This document shows positions 34,610 through 47,612 of a stretch of DNA of 64,000 bases, piece by piece. The translations under genes were made by a program, and so were the position numbers. The stretch is from Capsicum annuum (lineage: Eukaryota; Streptophyta; Magnoliopsida; Solanales; Solanaceae), in NCBI RefSeq assembly GCF_002878395.1, contig NC_061115.1:58541314-58605313 (forward strand). Reading direction: 5' to 3'. The first letter of the stretch is position 1, and each line of letters opens with the position of its first letter. Under the pieces are notes generated by a model. That model saw nothing but the letters and a program-made list of their open reading frames with translations, was not told the origin of the DNA and did no database searches.

Positions 34610-36176
34610 TGATGTCGCCTAAAACTACACTCCAAATAGAAGTATAATGCGATCGCTTGCAAATATAATAATCTAACTAGATTGGGGTCAATCCCACTGG
34701 TAAAATGTGAATAACTGCCTAGCTTTATGTAATCCACAAGCAGTACAGGAAAGTAAATTGGGGAATTTTATTATCAATCGCAAGTAGTACCCAAATCTTG
34801 AGTGCTTTTGAGTTGTAGACAATAGAAGACGAACACTAGGCTTGTGTTCCCCCTGGCTTCTCAACTCCATAATTTCTCGTGTTCAATCCAACTATTCTGT
34901 TGTTCAGCATGTAAAGTCTACAAGATAGGTATTATCATCTGCCTTTTGAGGGTGAAGATAAATCTCACCTTTTACCGATTAAGTCTTAGTGAGTTGCCTT
35001 GTTGATCTTTTTTAAAACCTTAGTTCACCACTCCTTTTAGGATCAAGTGATTACATGAGATGGGAGAACCAAAAGGTGGAGGTAGAAATCTCAAATCATT
35101 GTCTTAACTTCTTTTACCTATCGCAAACTACCTTTTAGGGATGGACGTGAATACAGGATATCTCAAGCTACAACAACTACTTAAGATTAATTATTGTGAA
35201 TATAATAGATGAGTCTCACACTTCCTCTACATAGCTAATCTGCCAAGGTTCCCACACCTCTAGTAAATGAGATTAGTTGCTTAAGTTTGTGCAAGAAACC
35301 ATAATTATCAAAGAAGAACACATATAATTAATTGCACAAGAATAGGATAAATAAACTCCAAAGTCTTGAATTGAATAAAACCAAAATCTCAAGAATAATT
35401 GTAAAAGTTTTGTAAGAGTGTATATCATATGATAAGAATGCTTAACATAATAAAAGGTAAACCCTAGGGTATTTATAGTGTCTGAAAATAACATAAAAAT
35501 TCTAATAAAAATGAGATAGGTAAAGTTGTGTCTGCAGTCGGTAAGACTTAGTCGTCACTTGTACCGGTATCATACGAGTCATACCTTGCCTTCTCGTATG
35601 CCTTCTAGTGTCTGTTCTCCTAAGGCTTCAACTTTCTGATCAGCCTACGACTTCTGCTTATGAGTCATACCTTAGTGTAACACTCGTGCCCTTCGCTCGT
35701 ATCCACCCATGACTTTTGTCTTTCCAGTCTTTGAACACTAGTTTGTGTATGGCTTCCTTATATAAGTCGTACTTAGACTTCCAACTTGTATACTTCTGAG
35801 ATTTTAACTCTTGAGTAGTAGATAAGGTTCTGTTATGCTGACTACTTCTCTGTATGACTCGCATACTAACTTAAGACTTGGATACTTGAGTTATATCTTA
35901 CCCATACTTGGCTCTTCAAATTTGTTTTTGGTTCTATTATTTATACGATTCCACATATGAGTCATATTAGATGTTTATGACTCATGAGCTAACTCACATC
36001 CTGATTAGAATTGGTCCTTTTCAGTTCTTTTTCTTCTTTTTTTCATTCCAAAAATATTGTAGACCTATTTACTTGCAATATACACCAAAGTGCATCATAT
36101 CTAACAAAATATCCTAAGTTTATGCATAAATTTGCTGTTTTAATCATCGAGAGTGTCGTATTTTCATGCTACATGA
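34610..36176 (-). repeat. Element B 5' LTR
   Basis: 1,567 bp; the minus strand starts TCATGTAGCATG (36176) and ends AGGCGACATCA (34610). It is the uninterrupted counterpart of 23745-26789. TACGACTCGTA-type motifs are at 35530-35990 and a TATA box is inverted at about 35470. Flanks (ATAAT left of 23745, ACCGT right of 36176) do not form a target duplication. Confidence 0.85.
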
Positions 36177-38370
36177 ACCGTCCAAAGAGTTATTTTGTAT
36201 GATGATTTTGTGAACTTAATCATCAACTATTTTCAACTAAATTATCAATTGAAAAATCTTATCATCAGTTATGCATATCTCTTTTGCAAATCAGAGGGTC
36301 CAACCTTTTAACATAAGCGATCAGATTCAATTGCGTACTTATCTAAGTGATGCAGCTAGTCCCATTTTAAGGGTGTACGTGATTGAAAAATCAATAAAGA
36401 ATCAGCATATTGAAAAACAATAAGATATGTTTAAAGATAAATTGGATAATGTGGACATGGATATTCCAGATGATGAGAGTTAAAGTGGAGGATAAAACAC
36501 CTAACCCTATTGTTGTGAGCAATATAGTAGACAATTCTCAATCAACAAAGTTGAGCAATTTTCAAGATGATAAAATAGGTTTTTATAAAGGAATGGCATT
36601 CAAGAACAAGGAAGAACTAGTCACTTCATTGCATATTTCTTGCTTGAAAAAAATTTTAGACTTAAAAAGGTTATTAATTCGTGTAGTGTGTATTATTTTA
36701 AATATGAACATTTAGGATGCAAGTAGTGGTTGAGGGTTGTGAAATTTATAAGTTCTGACATATTCTGCATTAGAACTTATGAAAAGTATAACATATGTGG
36801 TTTAAAGCATATTACAAGCCATAATTCGTATACCACAACAAAGCTCATTGGTAAATACTTCAAAAATAGATTTTCCAATGGCAAAATCTTATCTACAAGA
36901 GATATGACCAATCAAATCCGTGCAGAATTGGGTTGTAAGGTGAGTTATTGAAATATTTATAAGGGCATAAAGATTGCAAAGTCTTTGGTTAGGGGAACAC
37001 ATGAGCACGAGTATATAGTACTTGATGCATGCCATTATATGCTTGAGTCCACAAATTTAGAAAGTAAGACGACGTTGTAGGTTGATGAAAATAGAAGGTT
37101 CAAGTACTTTTTGTAGCCTATGCAGCTTGGATTCTTGATTATCAACAAATGAGAAAAGTCATAGTCCCCGATGGGACATTTTTGAAGAGAAAGTATGAAG
37201 GAGTTTTGTTATCAGTGTTGACATAAGATGTAGAGAATCACACTTTTTGGAAGCTTTTTGTGTAGTGGACAAGAAACGTGATGCATCATACCAATATTTT
37301 TTTGAACTAATATGAAGATATGTAGATCATACCAATGAGTTGTGTATAATTTCTGATAGGCATCCAAGTATCTAAAAGATCATTTCAATTATTTATACTT
37401 TAGCTCACTATGGTTGTTGCATAAGGCATCTTGGGTAAAATATTCAAAACAACTATCACAATTCAAAGGCCGTGTCTCATTTTCATAAATCAGCTAAACC
37501 ATATGATAGAGTGGAGTTCTTTGATCATTTCAATCCAATAAGGGATATGATAGCCAAGACTGCAAAACATCTCGAACGTGTTAGATTTAACAGATGGAGC
37601 CAGACATTTTATTTGGAAAATAGGTAAATTATTATAAGTTTAATGTCTTATTTGAGTTTATTGTAATACTATGTCTTACTGGGTAACTTTTTTATATAGG
37701 TATAATATTATGACGTCAAACATAACTGAATCAGTGAACACAATATTTTACGTTGAAAGAAATTTGTTCATGTTTGCTCTATTTAATGAAATAAATATGA
37801 GGTTTGCAAAATTATTTCACAAGAGGTATATGAAGTTCGTCAACTCACCAAATTGACTTGTTCCATCAATGAAAAAATAAAAATCATAGTACATTAATTT
37901 GGGAAATAAGTTATTAGCCCATCAAGTAGCCAACTACAAGTTCAACATCAACGATCATGGTGATGTTGCCGTGGTCAATCTTCAAAAAAGAACCTATACA
38001 TATAGAGTTTTTAACTTGGACAAAATACCGTGTCCACATGCTATGACAGAGCTTCGAGCCTAATGAAATGCATTATTTGGAAATCAAATTTATGAGTAAT
38101 CATCTCCATATTATTCAGTGAAAAAAATACATAATTGCATATCATAAGGATATTAATTTGGTGCCTTCTGAAGATTCTTGGATTGTTCCTATGGATATTA
38201 TGGAGAGAAAAATGCCTCCTCCATATGTTGACCCAAACAAATTAGGAAGAGTGCGAATGAAGAGGAGGCGTGGAGTCGGAGAATCATTTTGAACAAGAAT
38301 AAATAACTTCTCCTTACGTAAGATGGTAGGCCACAAAAGGACTGCATGCCCGGATCAAAATGCACCATAA
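36177..38370 (+). pseudogene. MULE (MURA-like) transposase, decayed
   Basis: In changing frames: an N-terminal acidic region ending VDMDIPDDES (36450-36480), GFYKGMAFKNKEELVTS (36571), GLKHITSHNSY and MTNQIRAELG (36900), VIVPDGTFLKRKYEGVLLS (catalytic Asp, 37160), ISDRHPSI (second Asp, 37350), HYGCCIRHLG, SNITESVNTIF (37718), FNEINMRFAKLFHKRYM, the SWIM-like IPCPHAMTELRA (38025) and a zinc-knuckle tail GHKRTACP (38328). A canonical intron at 37624-37699 (GTAAAT...ATATAG) restores the frame between ENR and YNIM. Several stops and frameshifts elsewhere. Element B sits just inside its N-terminal region. Confidence 0.88.
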
Positions 38371-38554
38371 TTATTGTAATAGTAAATAGTCTTGTTGTTG
38401 GTTTAGTTATGAACTTGACAATTTTAACTCATTAGTTGTAATGTATGCTATTTATTTTATAAAATATATTTTTATTTATCGTTCTATAATTAATTTATGC
38501 ATCAATAAGAAAAACGTAATAGGACATTAAATAAATACAACACAGTACAAAATA

Positions 38555-39294
38555 GTTCCAACAAATGATCCATACATTGTAGTAGGTGACAAATTTGTTG
38601 GAAGAAATCAAAATAACTCTTGCTACTGGATTGAGATCTTCCAGTAGATGACCCATCTATTGCAGCAAATGGGTTATATATTGGAATAAATTAAACATCT
38701 TGAAGACTGTTCTGATCTCTTCCAATAGATAACCCATATATTTCAATAGATGAGTCATCTATTTGAAAAAAAGGTGGGTTATCTCTTGAAGACCTATTTG
38801 GATTTCTTTCAATAGATGAATCATTTGTTATAATAGGTGACTCATCTATTGGATGAAATCAAAATAGTTCTTACTATTGGATTGACTTCTTTAGCAGGTG
38901 ACTCATTTATATAGATGACCCATCTGTTCAATAAATAAGTTACCTGTTTGAAGAAATCTTACCTCTTGAAGACCTATTTTGATCTCTTCCAGCAGATGGG
39001 TCATCTGTTAAAAGAAATCAAGCCTCTTGAAGACCTATTATGATATCTTTCAATAAATGATCCCTATGTTCTAATAGATTAGTCATCTATTCGAAGAAAT
39101 TAAACCTCTTGAAGATCTATTTTAATATCTTTCAACAAATGACTCATCTGTTGTAATAAATAAGTCATCTATTGGAAGAGATTAAAATAGTTATTGCTAC
39201 TGGATTGAAATTTTCTAATAGATGACCTATCTATTGCAACAAATGAATCATATATTGGAAGAAAGAATACCTCTTAATTACTATTTTGATCTTT
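38555..39294 (+). repeat. MULE shell, right palindromic array (first part)
   Basis: Alternates GATGACCCATCTGTTG-type palindromes with GAAGAAATCAAACCTCTTGAAGACC-like linkers, about 18 units. Cut by element C1 at 39295. Confidence 0.75.
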
Positions 39295-41977
39295 TATAAC
39301 ACCCTAAAAATAGATCCCGAGATATCAAACGGTGCTTAGGATCATAAGTGACCCAACCTAACCCTTTTACTGGCTTAACTTATAAGCAACTGAATAAAAC
39401 AGCTAAATCTGTACAAAATCAGTGGAAGATAACTCTTTTTTGAAATTTGTTCAATACAAAACAGAATTCACATGATTACAACTCTTCTTTTACAAACAAA
39501 ACTAAAACTGAATACATTAACTCTACTGTCTGTCTATGAAGCCTCTACTAATACTGACTATAGACAGCTGGAAAGCTGCTTTAATTAATGCTACTCGATA
39601 CGTATTAATGAGAAAGTAAAGAATATAAATAAGTATAACTGAAGTCCCCGAAGTAGGAGGACTCATCATCTCACAGACTGGAAATCTACAACTGTCTGAG
39701 TCTGAATGTGCATACTAAAACTTGTACCTACATTATGAGATAATGTAGCATATAAACATATATGTGGATCAATACTTTGAGGATGTATAGAGTATATAGG
39801 GGTGTAATTCATAAGTAAAATATTATCTCATCATCATAATTTATAAAGTCATGCATGCTAAATGTAAATGAATCACATAGCTTGAGTAAATCTAAAATCT
39901 TAATACAGAAATCATGAATGGTAAAATATATAATCTAAAACTCCAGAGCCATTACACTTAGTTATGAAATCTGTATTCTCTTATTGTTCTCATAATCTTG
40001 TAAACTAAATGAAATATGAAATTTATTTTTGCATAAGATATACTTTATCTCAATTCATATATGCTAAGTGAAAAGGTGCTCACCTTTGTGTCTGAAAACT
40101 AAAGTAGTAACTCTGTAACTGAAAATCTCAAGTAATTCAATATCTGAATAAGTTTTGTGAGCCTTTACACTTAGTTCCTAAAATTATTAGGGAAAATACT
40201 TACCTTAAGAAATATACTCAAAAGCTGTTATTTACTTTTACTAGCAGGGAGGTTCTCTTAACTGACATAAACCATGCGAGCTACATGGAGTCCAACATTT
40301 TGTCCTCCTAAGGAAGAAACCTCACGTTGGGGAGAGGCGTCATATTCTTATCAGGGAGTATAACCTCAACTCAGTGATCACTATCTCGGCCTCGGGCCCA
40401 TAAATTTCAATCCTACGGTAGCACGTAGTTCTGGGGTATGAAACCTTAGTAACTTATCCGACTCGGTGCTAAATACTACTCCCTTTAGTTAGCTATGCTC
40501 ATCTCATGGAAATTCACATTAAAACTCGCATAAAGGTTTATTAGGAAACCAGTTATGCATTTAACATTATATGAATAACTCTGGGAAGCGGATTCCAAAA
40601 CTCATATGAGGATCAAAAGATTAAATCTTGCTTATCAAAGCATACTAAAAATATAAGTTTCTTGAAATATCAAAACTCAATCTTAGGGCTTAAAGCCCAT
40701 GCTTCAAACTCATGTAAAAACATTATAATAATCATTCTTGTCAATGTAAATAATAATTTAACTCAAAATCTGAAAATTTCTACAATAGTTATGAAAATAT
40801 GAGAATAGACATGAAATTATCTTCAAAATCTCTCAAAACTCATAATCTTGTAAATAGTAATAATGGGTATAAATTCCAATTTAGAATTCTTGTATAAGCA
40901 TTCAAATTTGTAGCAAAACATCATGCTCAACATGCTTCATGAAAATACTTCAATACCATCAAAATAATAAGATCAAAAATTTCAATATCATGCTTAAACT
41001 TAATTAGGAAAAAAAATTTGGAAAATTGCATTACATGCATAAATATATGGAAATAGTCATGTAATTCAACATTCAATCACTTGAAATCTCATGATCTTCA
41101 AATAATACAAATTGGGTATAAATCCTAACTTTAAATCCATGGAAAATCGCATAAAATTCAGTAATTTATAATCTAAAATAATTTTTGGGCACAAGGATGA
41201 AATAATTGTCCTTGTTGAAACCCCACATACCTTAGATGATGAACTAGATGTACAAGCTTGCTTTTTGAGACTCTATTTGCACTCTTGAATGAAGATTCTT
41301 GAAGATTTTGGTCTAGGGATCTTAAATCTTACATCAATTTGGAAAAAGGATGGTGGAATCTTGAGTTTCTTGGAGATGAATGTTGAACTTAGGGTTTTTT
41401 AATTGGGAGAAAGTTGATAAAATTTTGCCTAAAGTGCTTGTAATAGGCTTTGATTTTGTGTTTAGACGGAATAAAGGTGGGGAAAATTGACTAAAGTGAC
41501 TCTAGGCCCTTTTGAAATTGAATTAGCATGCAAAATATCTTTGGATCCAAGTCAGTTTTTCATGTCGAGGCGAAGTCGACGCGACACATCAAGATCGCAT
41601 CGGCTTACTTCCTCACACGGAAAATGGCATAATTTTTTACTCGATTATCAAATTTTTGCGAAATTGGAATCATTGAAAATATAATTCAATTATCTACAAT
41701 TTTGTGGGTATTGAGATGAAAAATTTCACATAATTAACAAGTTGTACATGTTTAAAGTAGACCCTTATAGAATCAAATGTCAAACTTTGGACAAATCAAA
41801 GGATCTTAGCTCAACTTTGTTCTAAGTTCTTGCTATGAACATTTTTCACCTCTAAACCACTTCATATACTAATATAATGATCGTGCCACTTATATTCACA
41901 CGAATATCATTTGTATTAGAGATTATATACATAGGAACGACGATTAGAATTCTAGCACAAAAATATGGGCTATTACA
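39295..41977 (-). mobile_element. Element C1: solo-LTR-like element, 2.68 kb
   Basis: The minus strand starts TGTAATAGCCCATATTTTTG (41977) and ends GGGTGTTATA (39295). TCTTT flanks both sides (39290-39294 and 41978-41982), a 5-bp duplication. Shared landmarks with C2 (inverted): CTACATTATCTCATAATGTA, AGATAGTGATCACT and CTCTCCCCAACGT. There is no ORF, primer site or polypurine tract inside, so a solo LTR (or LARD-type) of a Ty3 family is the best reading. Confidence 0.7.
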
Positions 41978-41982
41978 TCTTT

Positions 41983-42409
41983 TTCAACAGATACGTCATT
42001 TATTGCAATAGATGGGTCATCTATTATAAGAAATCAAACCTCATACAGACCTATTTTGATCTCTTAAAATGACCTATCTGTTGGAAGAAATCAAACCTCT
42101 TGAAGACCTATTTTGATTTCTTTCAACAGATGGATAATCCATTATAATAGATGACCCATCTATTGTAAGAAATCAAATAACTAGTAATATCTATTTTGAT
42201 TTCTTCCAATAGATTAGTTATCTATATCAACAGATAGGTCTTATGTTATAAGAAATAAAACAACTATCACGACCTGTATTGATTTCTTCCAATAGATTAG
42301 TCATCTGTTGCAATAGATGTCTATATTGTTTAATTAATTCCAATGGATGAGTCAACTGTTACCACAGGTTAATCATCTATTATAAAATATATCTATATCT
42401 GTGTTGACT
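41983..42409 (+). repeat. MULE shell, right palindromic array (second part)
   Basis: Continuation of 38555-39294 beyond C1: CAACAGATACGTCATTTATTG, then GAAGAAATCAAACCTCTTGA and so on. Removing C1 and one TCTTT restores the ...TTTTGATCTTTTTCAACAG... phrase found in other units. Confidence 0.75.
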
Positions 42410-42977
42410 AATTTGATGTTATTATTCATATTAAACCATTATTAGTAATAGATAAATTGATTTAACTTAAATTATCTTTCAATCAATAAGTTCAATTACA
42501 GTTTTAATGAATTATATAGTAATTACATGATCAAGTAAGTATATTCGTCCTATATAGAGTGATCAATTGACTAATTTGATGTGAAATGATTCATTTTATA
42601 CAATTATTATAATAAATAAATTGATTTAAGTAAAATTAACTTTTAATTTATAAGTTCAATTGCAATTTTAAAGAATTTCATAGTAATTACACGATCAACT
42701 AAGTGTATCTGTTCTGAATAGCGTGATCAATTGACTGATTTGATATGAAATAATTCATATTAAGCCATTATTAATAATAAATAAATTGATTTAACTAAAA
42801 TTAACTTTCAATTAATAATATTAACTGCAATTTTAATGAATGTCATAGTAAGTACATGATCAACTAAGTGTATTCATCCTGAATAGAGTGATCAATTGAC
42901 TAATTTGATGTGAAATGATTCATATTATACTATTATTAGTAATAAATAAATTGATTTAACTAAAATTAGCTTTCAAT
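42410..42977 (+). repeat. Tandem repeat, unit about 165 bp
   Basis: GATCAATTGAC recurs at 42561, 42724 and 42890 within units containing AAATTGATTTAACTAAAATT and AATTACATGATCAACTAAGT. A further copy after C2 (45683) keeps the same phase once C2 is removed. Confidence 0.8.
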
Positions 42978-45604
42978 TTGTAACACCCCACATTTTTGGG
43001 CTATAATTCAAACCGTTGTTCCTAAGTATTCAGACCTAAACCCAATGATTCTATTTCTATATGTGTTATTATCAATTCTATAGTGTGGTAATATCTTTTT
43101 AAATAAATCGAGGTCATAAAAATATCCTAACTTAAAGGCGAGTTGAGGACTCTTCTATCGATAGAGTTTTTAATGAATTCTCCAACTAGGGTCCATTTTA
43201 GATGAGTGTATCTCCTAGAATATATCTATTAAGATGTCTTTCTGTATATCAAATGAAAGGTCTTTTATTCGTCTTTCTAACTCATTTGGTTTCACCTTAA
43301 TCCAATATCGAATTGAGAAGCTATGTCCATTTTACCTCATCATATCCATCTGTCATCAAGGTGACGACTAGGCTGATAAGTCATCAACAAGTTGTTGACT
43401 CATCAGTCAAGTTGTTAGCCTTAGGCAAAATCACTAACGAAGGTGACGACTAGACTGATAAGTCATCAACAAGTTGATGATCCATCGGCCAAGTCGTCAA
43501 CCTAAGGTAGCACATGAAAAAAACTTGACGACTAGGCTGATAGGCAATCAACAAGTTGATAAGCCACCAGCCAAGTCATCAGCTGAAGAATTCAAAAATT
43601 TTTATTTAGCTCCAGAGAGGTATTTTAGTCTTTTCCTCACCTCAAACCTTACCCCCCACGACTTAAAATCCTCTATTAAGCATATTTTTTCTAATTCTCA
43701 AATACATAACACGTTACCTCTTCTCCCACACTCAAGAATAACCATCTAGGGGTTTCATCAAGATCATCTCCCAAGTCTCAAGATTCAAATTCAAGAATAT
43801 CAAGATTAGGGTTTCTCATCCAAAATTCAAGCCTCTCTTTTAAAGATAAAGAAATTCAAGATTCATTCCCCAAGAAATTCAAGTTTCAAATTCAATATTT
43901 CTTCAAGAATCCATTTAATTAAGGTATGTGGGGTTATGAACAAGGGTATCCTTTTTCTTTTGTGCCCAAATTACATGATTTTAAGATTTAATTTACTTGT
44001 TTTGAATTAGGGTTCATACCCAAGTTTCTATATTTTTGAAGCATGTGATTATCATGAGATTTAAAGTTTTAAGTATATCAAGAAGTGCTTACGTTTATGT
44101 TTTAACTTATATGATTTATATTCTAAATGAGATTGCACTATCTTGACTTATTGTTGTTGAAGTATTTCAAGAGTTATATTGAGCATGAAGTTTTGGTATG
44201 AATTACCATGAGTTTAAAGCATGAATTTTTGGCCATAAGTTTAAGTGTTGAGATATCAATAAGATTATGCTTTTAAGCATTTTATGACAAGCTTATTTCA
44301 AGATTTAAAGAAAGAATTGATCTTTTGATCCTCAGCTAAGAGATAGAATCCACATTTGTTTATCTCGATTATAATTTAAAGCAAAGAGAAGCATAACTTG
44401 TTTTTATTATAAATTCTTATGCTATTTAAGGTAGATGTCCTAAAGTATGAGCATTATATAATAAGAGAGTAGTATTTAGCATCGAGTTGGGTATACGTTG
44501 AAGATCACATGCCCTAGAACTACGAGACAACATAGGTTAAGCTTATTCCCAATATGGATGAAGTTACAGATAGTGATCACTTTAGTTAAGGTCCTATTCT
44601 GATGGAAAGGATAGGACAGCTCTCCCCAACGTGGGTAAGACGTTGGACTCCATGATAGCTTACATGGTTTATGTCGGTTAGAAGAACCTCCTCCAAGAAA
44701 TATTAAAATTAAAGATTTTAGAAACTAAGTGTAAAGACTCACAGTTTTTTTTAGATATTGTATTAAATAAGTTATTATCTATGACTTTCAGTTTGTGTAT
44801 GATCAAGGTTAGTCTTTATACACTTGGCTGGCATGATTTGAAAGTATACCCAATTTCAGTTCTACCTATTCGACATTTCTCCCAAAAGAAAGAGTAAAAG
44901 TAAAGATTTTAGAACTATAAAAGTAAATATTTTAGAACTAAGGGTTATGACTCACAAAGTTTATCTTTATGCTTCATTACTCATGGTTGTGATTTTACAA
45001 CTTTTGTTTTATTCAAGCTCAAGATGAGTCATCTACATTTAGCATGCATTATTTGAAAGTTTATTAGTATCTTGAGTTATTGTTTTACTTATGCATTAAA
45101 CCCCATATACTCAGTACATTCCAAAAGTACTGATCCACGTATATGTCTATGTGCTACATTATCTCATAATGTAGGTATAAGTTGTAGCGCTTACATCATA
45201 ATTAGACAGTTTACAACTTCCAGTTAGTAGGTGAAGAGTTCTTTTGATTCGAGAACTCGAGTCAAATCTAGTTCTAGTAGAATTTCTTTTATTCAGTCAT
45301 ATTGATTAGGGATAGCTGGGGGTCATGTCCCGGCTACCTATAGTCAATATTAGTAGAGGCTTCATAGATAGTCACTAGAGTTGATGTATTTGATTTTAGT
45401 TTTTTTGTATGACTAGAGTTTTAATCCTTTTGATAGTTTTGGTTTTGAACATATTTAGCAAAGACTTCTCTTCCGCTTATTTCTTTCAGATTTATGTATT
45501 TTATTCAGTTGGTCATGAGTTATGCCAGTACAAGGGTTAACTTGGGATCACTTGTAGTCCTTATCACCATGACGTCTAGGGGATAGACTTAGGGCATTAC
45601 AAAA
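42978..45604 (+). mobile_element. Element C2: solo-LTR-like element, 2.63 kb
   Basis: Starts TGTAACACCCCACATTTTTG (42979) and ends CTTAGGGCATTACA (45601). TCAAT is found at 42973-42977 and 45605-45609 (a few extra A/T bases make the exact edge uncertain). Same family as C1 in opposite orientation. U3 (43361-43600) has three tandem units of about 83 bp with GACGACTAGGCTGATAAGTC and CATCAACAAGTTGATGA-type dyads. No coding capacity. Confidence 0.7.
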
Positions 45605-45957
45605 TCAATAAGTTCAATTGTAATTTTAATAAATTTCATAATAATTACATTATGAACTAAGTGTATTCGTCCTGAATAGAGTGATCAATTGAGTAGTTTG
45701 ATGTGAAATGATTCATAAGACACCATTATTAGTAGTAAATAGATTGATTTAACTAAAATTAGCTTTCAATTAATAAGTTTAATTATAATAGGTTAGTCAT
45801 TTTTTGCAACTAATGTTTAAATTGATTAGATTATTTCCAACAAATGAGACATCTGTTTTAACTAATATGTATCTGTTGAAATAGATGACTTATCTGTTTG
45901 ATTATTTCCAATAGACGAGTCATCTATTACAATATATGACTTATTTGTTGTAGTGTA
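45605..45957 (+). repeat. MULE shell, last 165-bp unit and last palindromic array
   Basis: Holds the split fourth unit of the 165-bp repeat (to about 45785), then several CATCTGTTTTAAC / GACGAGTCATCTATTAC-type palindromes up to the start of the D-family LTR. Confidence 0.7.
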
Positions 45958-47612
45958 TGCAAAATACCCTGGTTTCTGACCATAGAAAAATTCCTTGATT
46001 TTTGGGTTCTGGGCATGATACGACTTAGGGGAATGAGTCATAAACTTGGGTACGAGTGTTATGGTCCAGTTGTATGCTGACCAGTGTTGGTTGGTGAAAT
46101 GTATTTTAGTTACTGGAATAGATGCGACTTGGTGGTACGAGTCATACTGGTAGATACGGATCATTTGGTTCTTTCACTTAACCTTAGATTTGGTAGCTTC
46201 AGTTGGATCTGAGTAAGAGCGGCTCACCATGAGCTATAAGTTAGGGTATGAATCTTACCCAGGTCTCATATGGTGGTCAATGTTTAAACCTTCTGGATTC
46301 TATTCTACCAGGGGTACAGTTTATAGGTACTAGTCATACACTTGAATATGCCTTGGGTTTAAGTGTGTCATACCTTGGATAGTTTTGGGTCTAAGGGGAG
46401 TTTAATGGTACGAGTGGTGGGTACCACCCTTACAGGGAGGGTACGACTTGTAAAGGTCAGTCGTATCTCTGTGATGCGATTTTGTGTAACTTAAGTAGGG
46501 GTATTCTGGATATTTCTCCACTAATACTAATAAGGTACCATGACTTATATTGCACTTGGGAGGTTATTTGCCTTATTATTATATTCTTAAAGACTTGGAA
46601 AATACTCTTAAATCCTCTCTAGAGTTCTTGGGCAAAAGAAGCTAGGGTTTCATCTTAAGGAGTAAATTAGGGCTATTCTTGGTGATTTCTCTCCATCATA
46701 ATCTTAGTTTAAGGCATGCTATTTTCCCTCATTGTTAGTTCCAACTAAAGGAATTGTTTTATACAATATTTTCATGATTTAAATGTTGTATGATTTTGGG
46801 TTTTCAAATATAATTTGGGCATTTTGATTATAAATGCTTGGTTATGGTTTTCCATGTTTTAATTATACTTTTATATGAATTAATGGTTGTTTTGGATAAT
46901 TGGTTTCATGGGAATGGTTCTTTAGTAGTGGACTTTGATTTTGGAAATACTATGCCCCCAATGTGTTTGATAAAATGCCTATAACAATGTTTTCACTATA
47001 ATATTAGTTTTTCAATGCAACTTATGCATGGTTTAAACTTGGTAATGTAAACCTAAATGATATTTATGGTTTAAATGATTTTGCATTGATTGAAAAGGCC
47101 TTTGTGTCCATGGTTTTGGTTTATTAGAAATCATGTGGGGTACATGGGAATCCCCTAAGGATTGGCTAAGGATGGATTGGATGGAAAATAGTCTTAATTG
47201 TTTAAAGGAGGGATGTGTAGCAAAGTTGTGGAAGGTGGAGGTCCCGGGGGGATCTAAACTGGAAACTCTTATTTGTCGATGTGAGGTTTCTTCCTAGTGA
47301 CCGTGTACATGATGTCACACTATATATTTTGGGGTATGTACTAGTCATCCCAGGTTTTCTTCCCTGGTCGTGCGGCTTCACATATTGGGCCCCTTTCAGC
47401 AGGGGAGCTAAACCCATATAGCCCATGGGTGGTTTAGGACGGCAAAGCTACATAGTGTAGGTAAAGGTTTTAATGGCATGCTAAGCCCGGTTCCCATTCC
47501 TAGCATGGTTATATGTATATGTATGGTTGTGTGCATATGGATGGTTTTTACTTGGTTTTATAAATGGCATTATTTTATCCTTTTCTTGAGTTCATGCTGG
47601 TGTTCACCCGCT
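45958..47612 (+). repeat. D-family LTR, plus orientation (left arm of an inverted pair)
   Basis: Starts TGCAAAATACCCTGGTTTCT, matching the LTR start of fragment G at 62060 (TGAAACACCCTGGTTTTCG). U3 (46010-46480) has repeated TACGACTTAG / GTACGAGTCATAC motifs. 46590-46750 and 47455-47612 match 47625-47955 in reverse complement. No pol is attached in this orientation. Confidence 0.75.

Noticed and set aside
36177..38370. Reading the MULE transposase as a FAR1/FHY3-type host gene
   Set aside because: These proteins share the MULE/SWIM layout, but the palindromic arrays on both sides, stops and frameshifts favour a decayed transposon; no FAR1 DNA-binding domain was seen.
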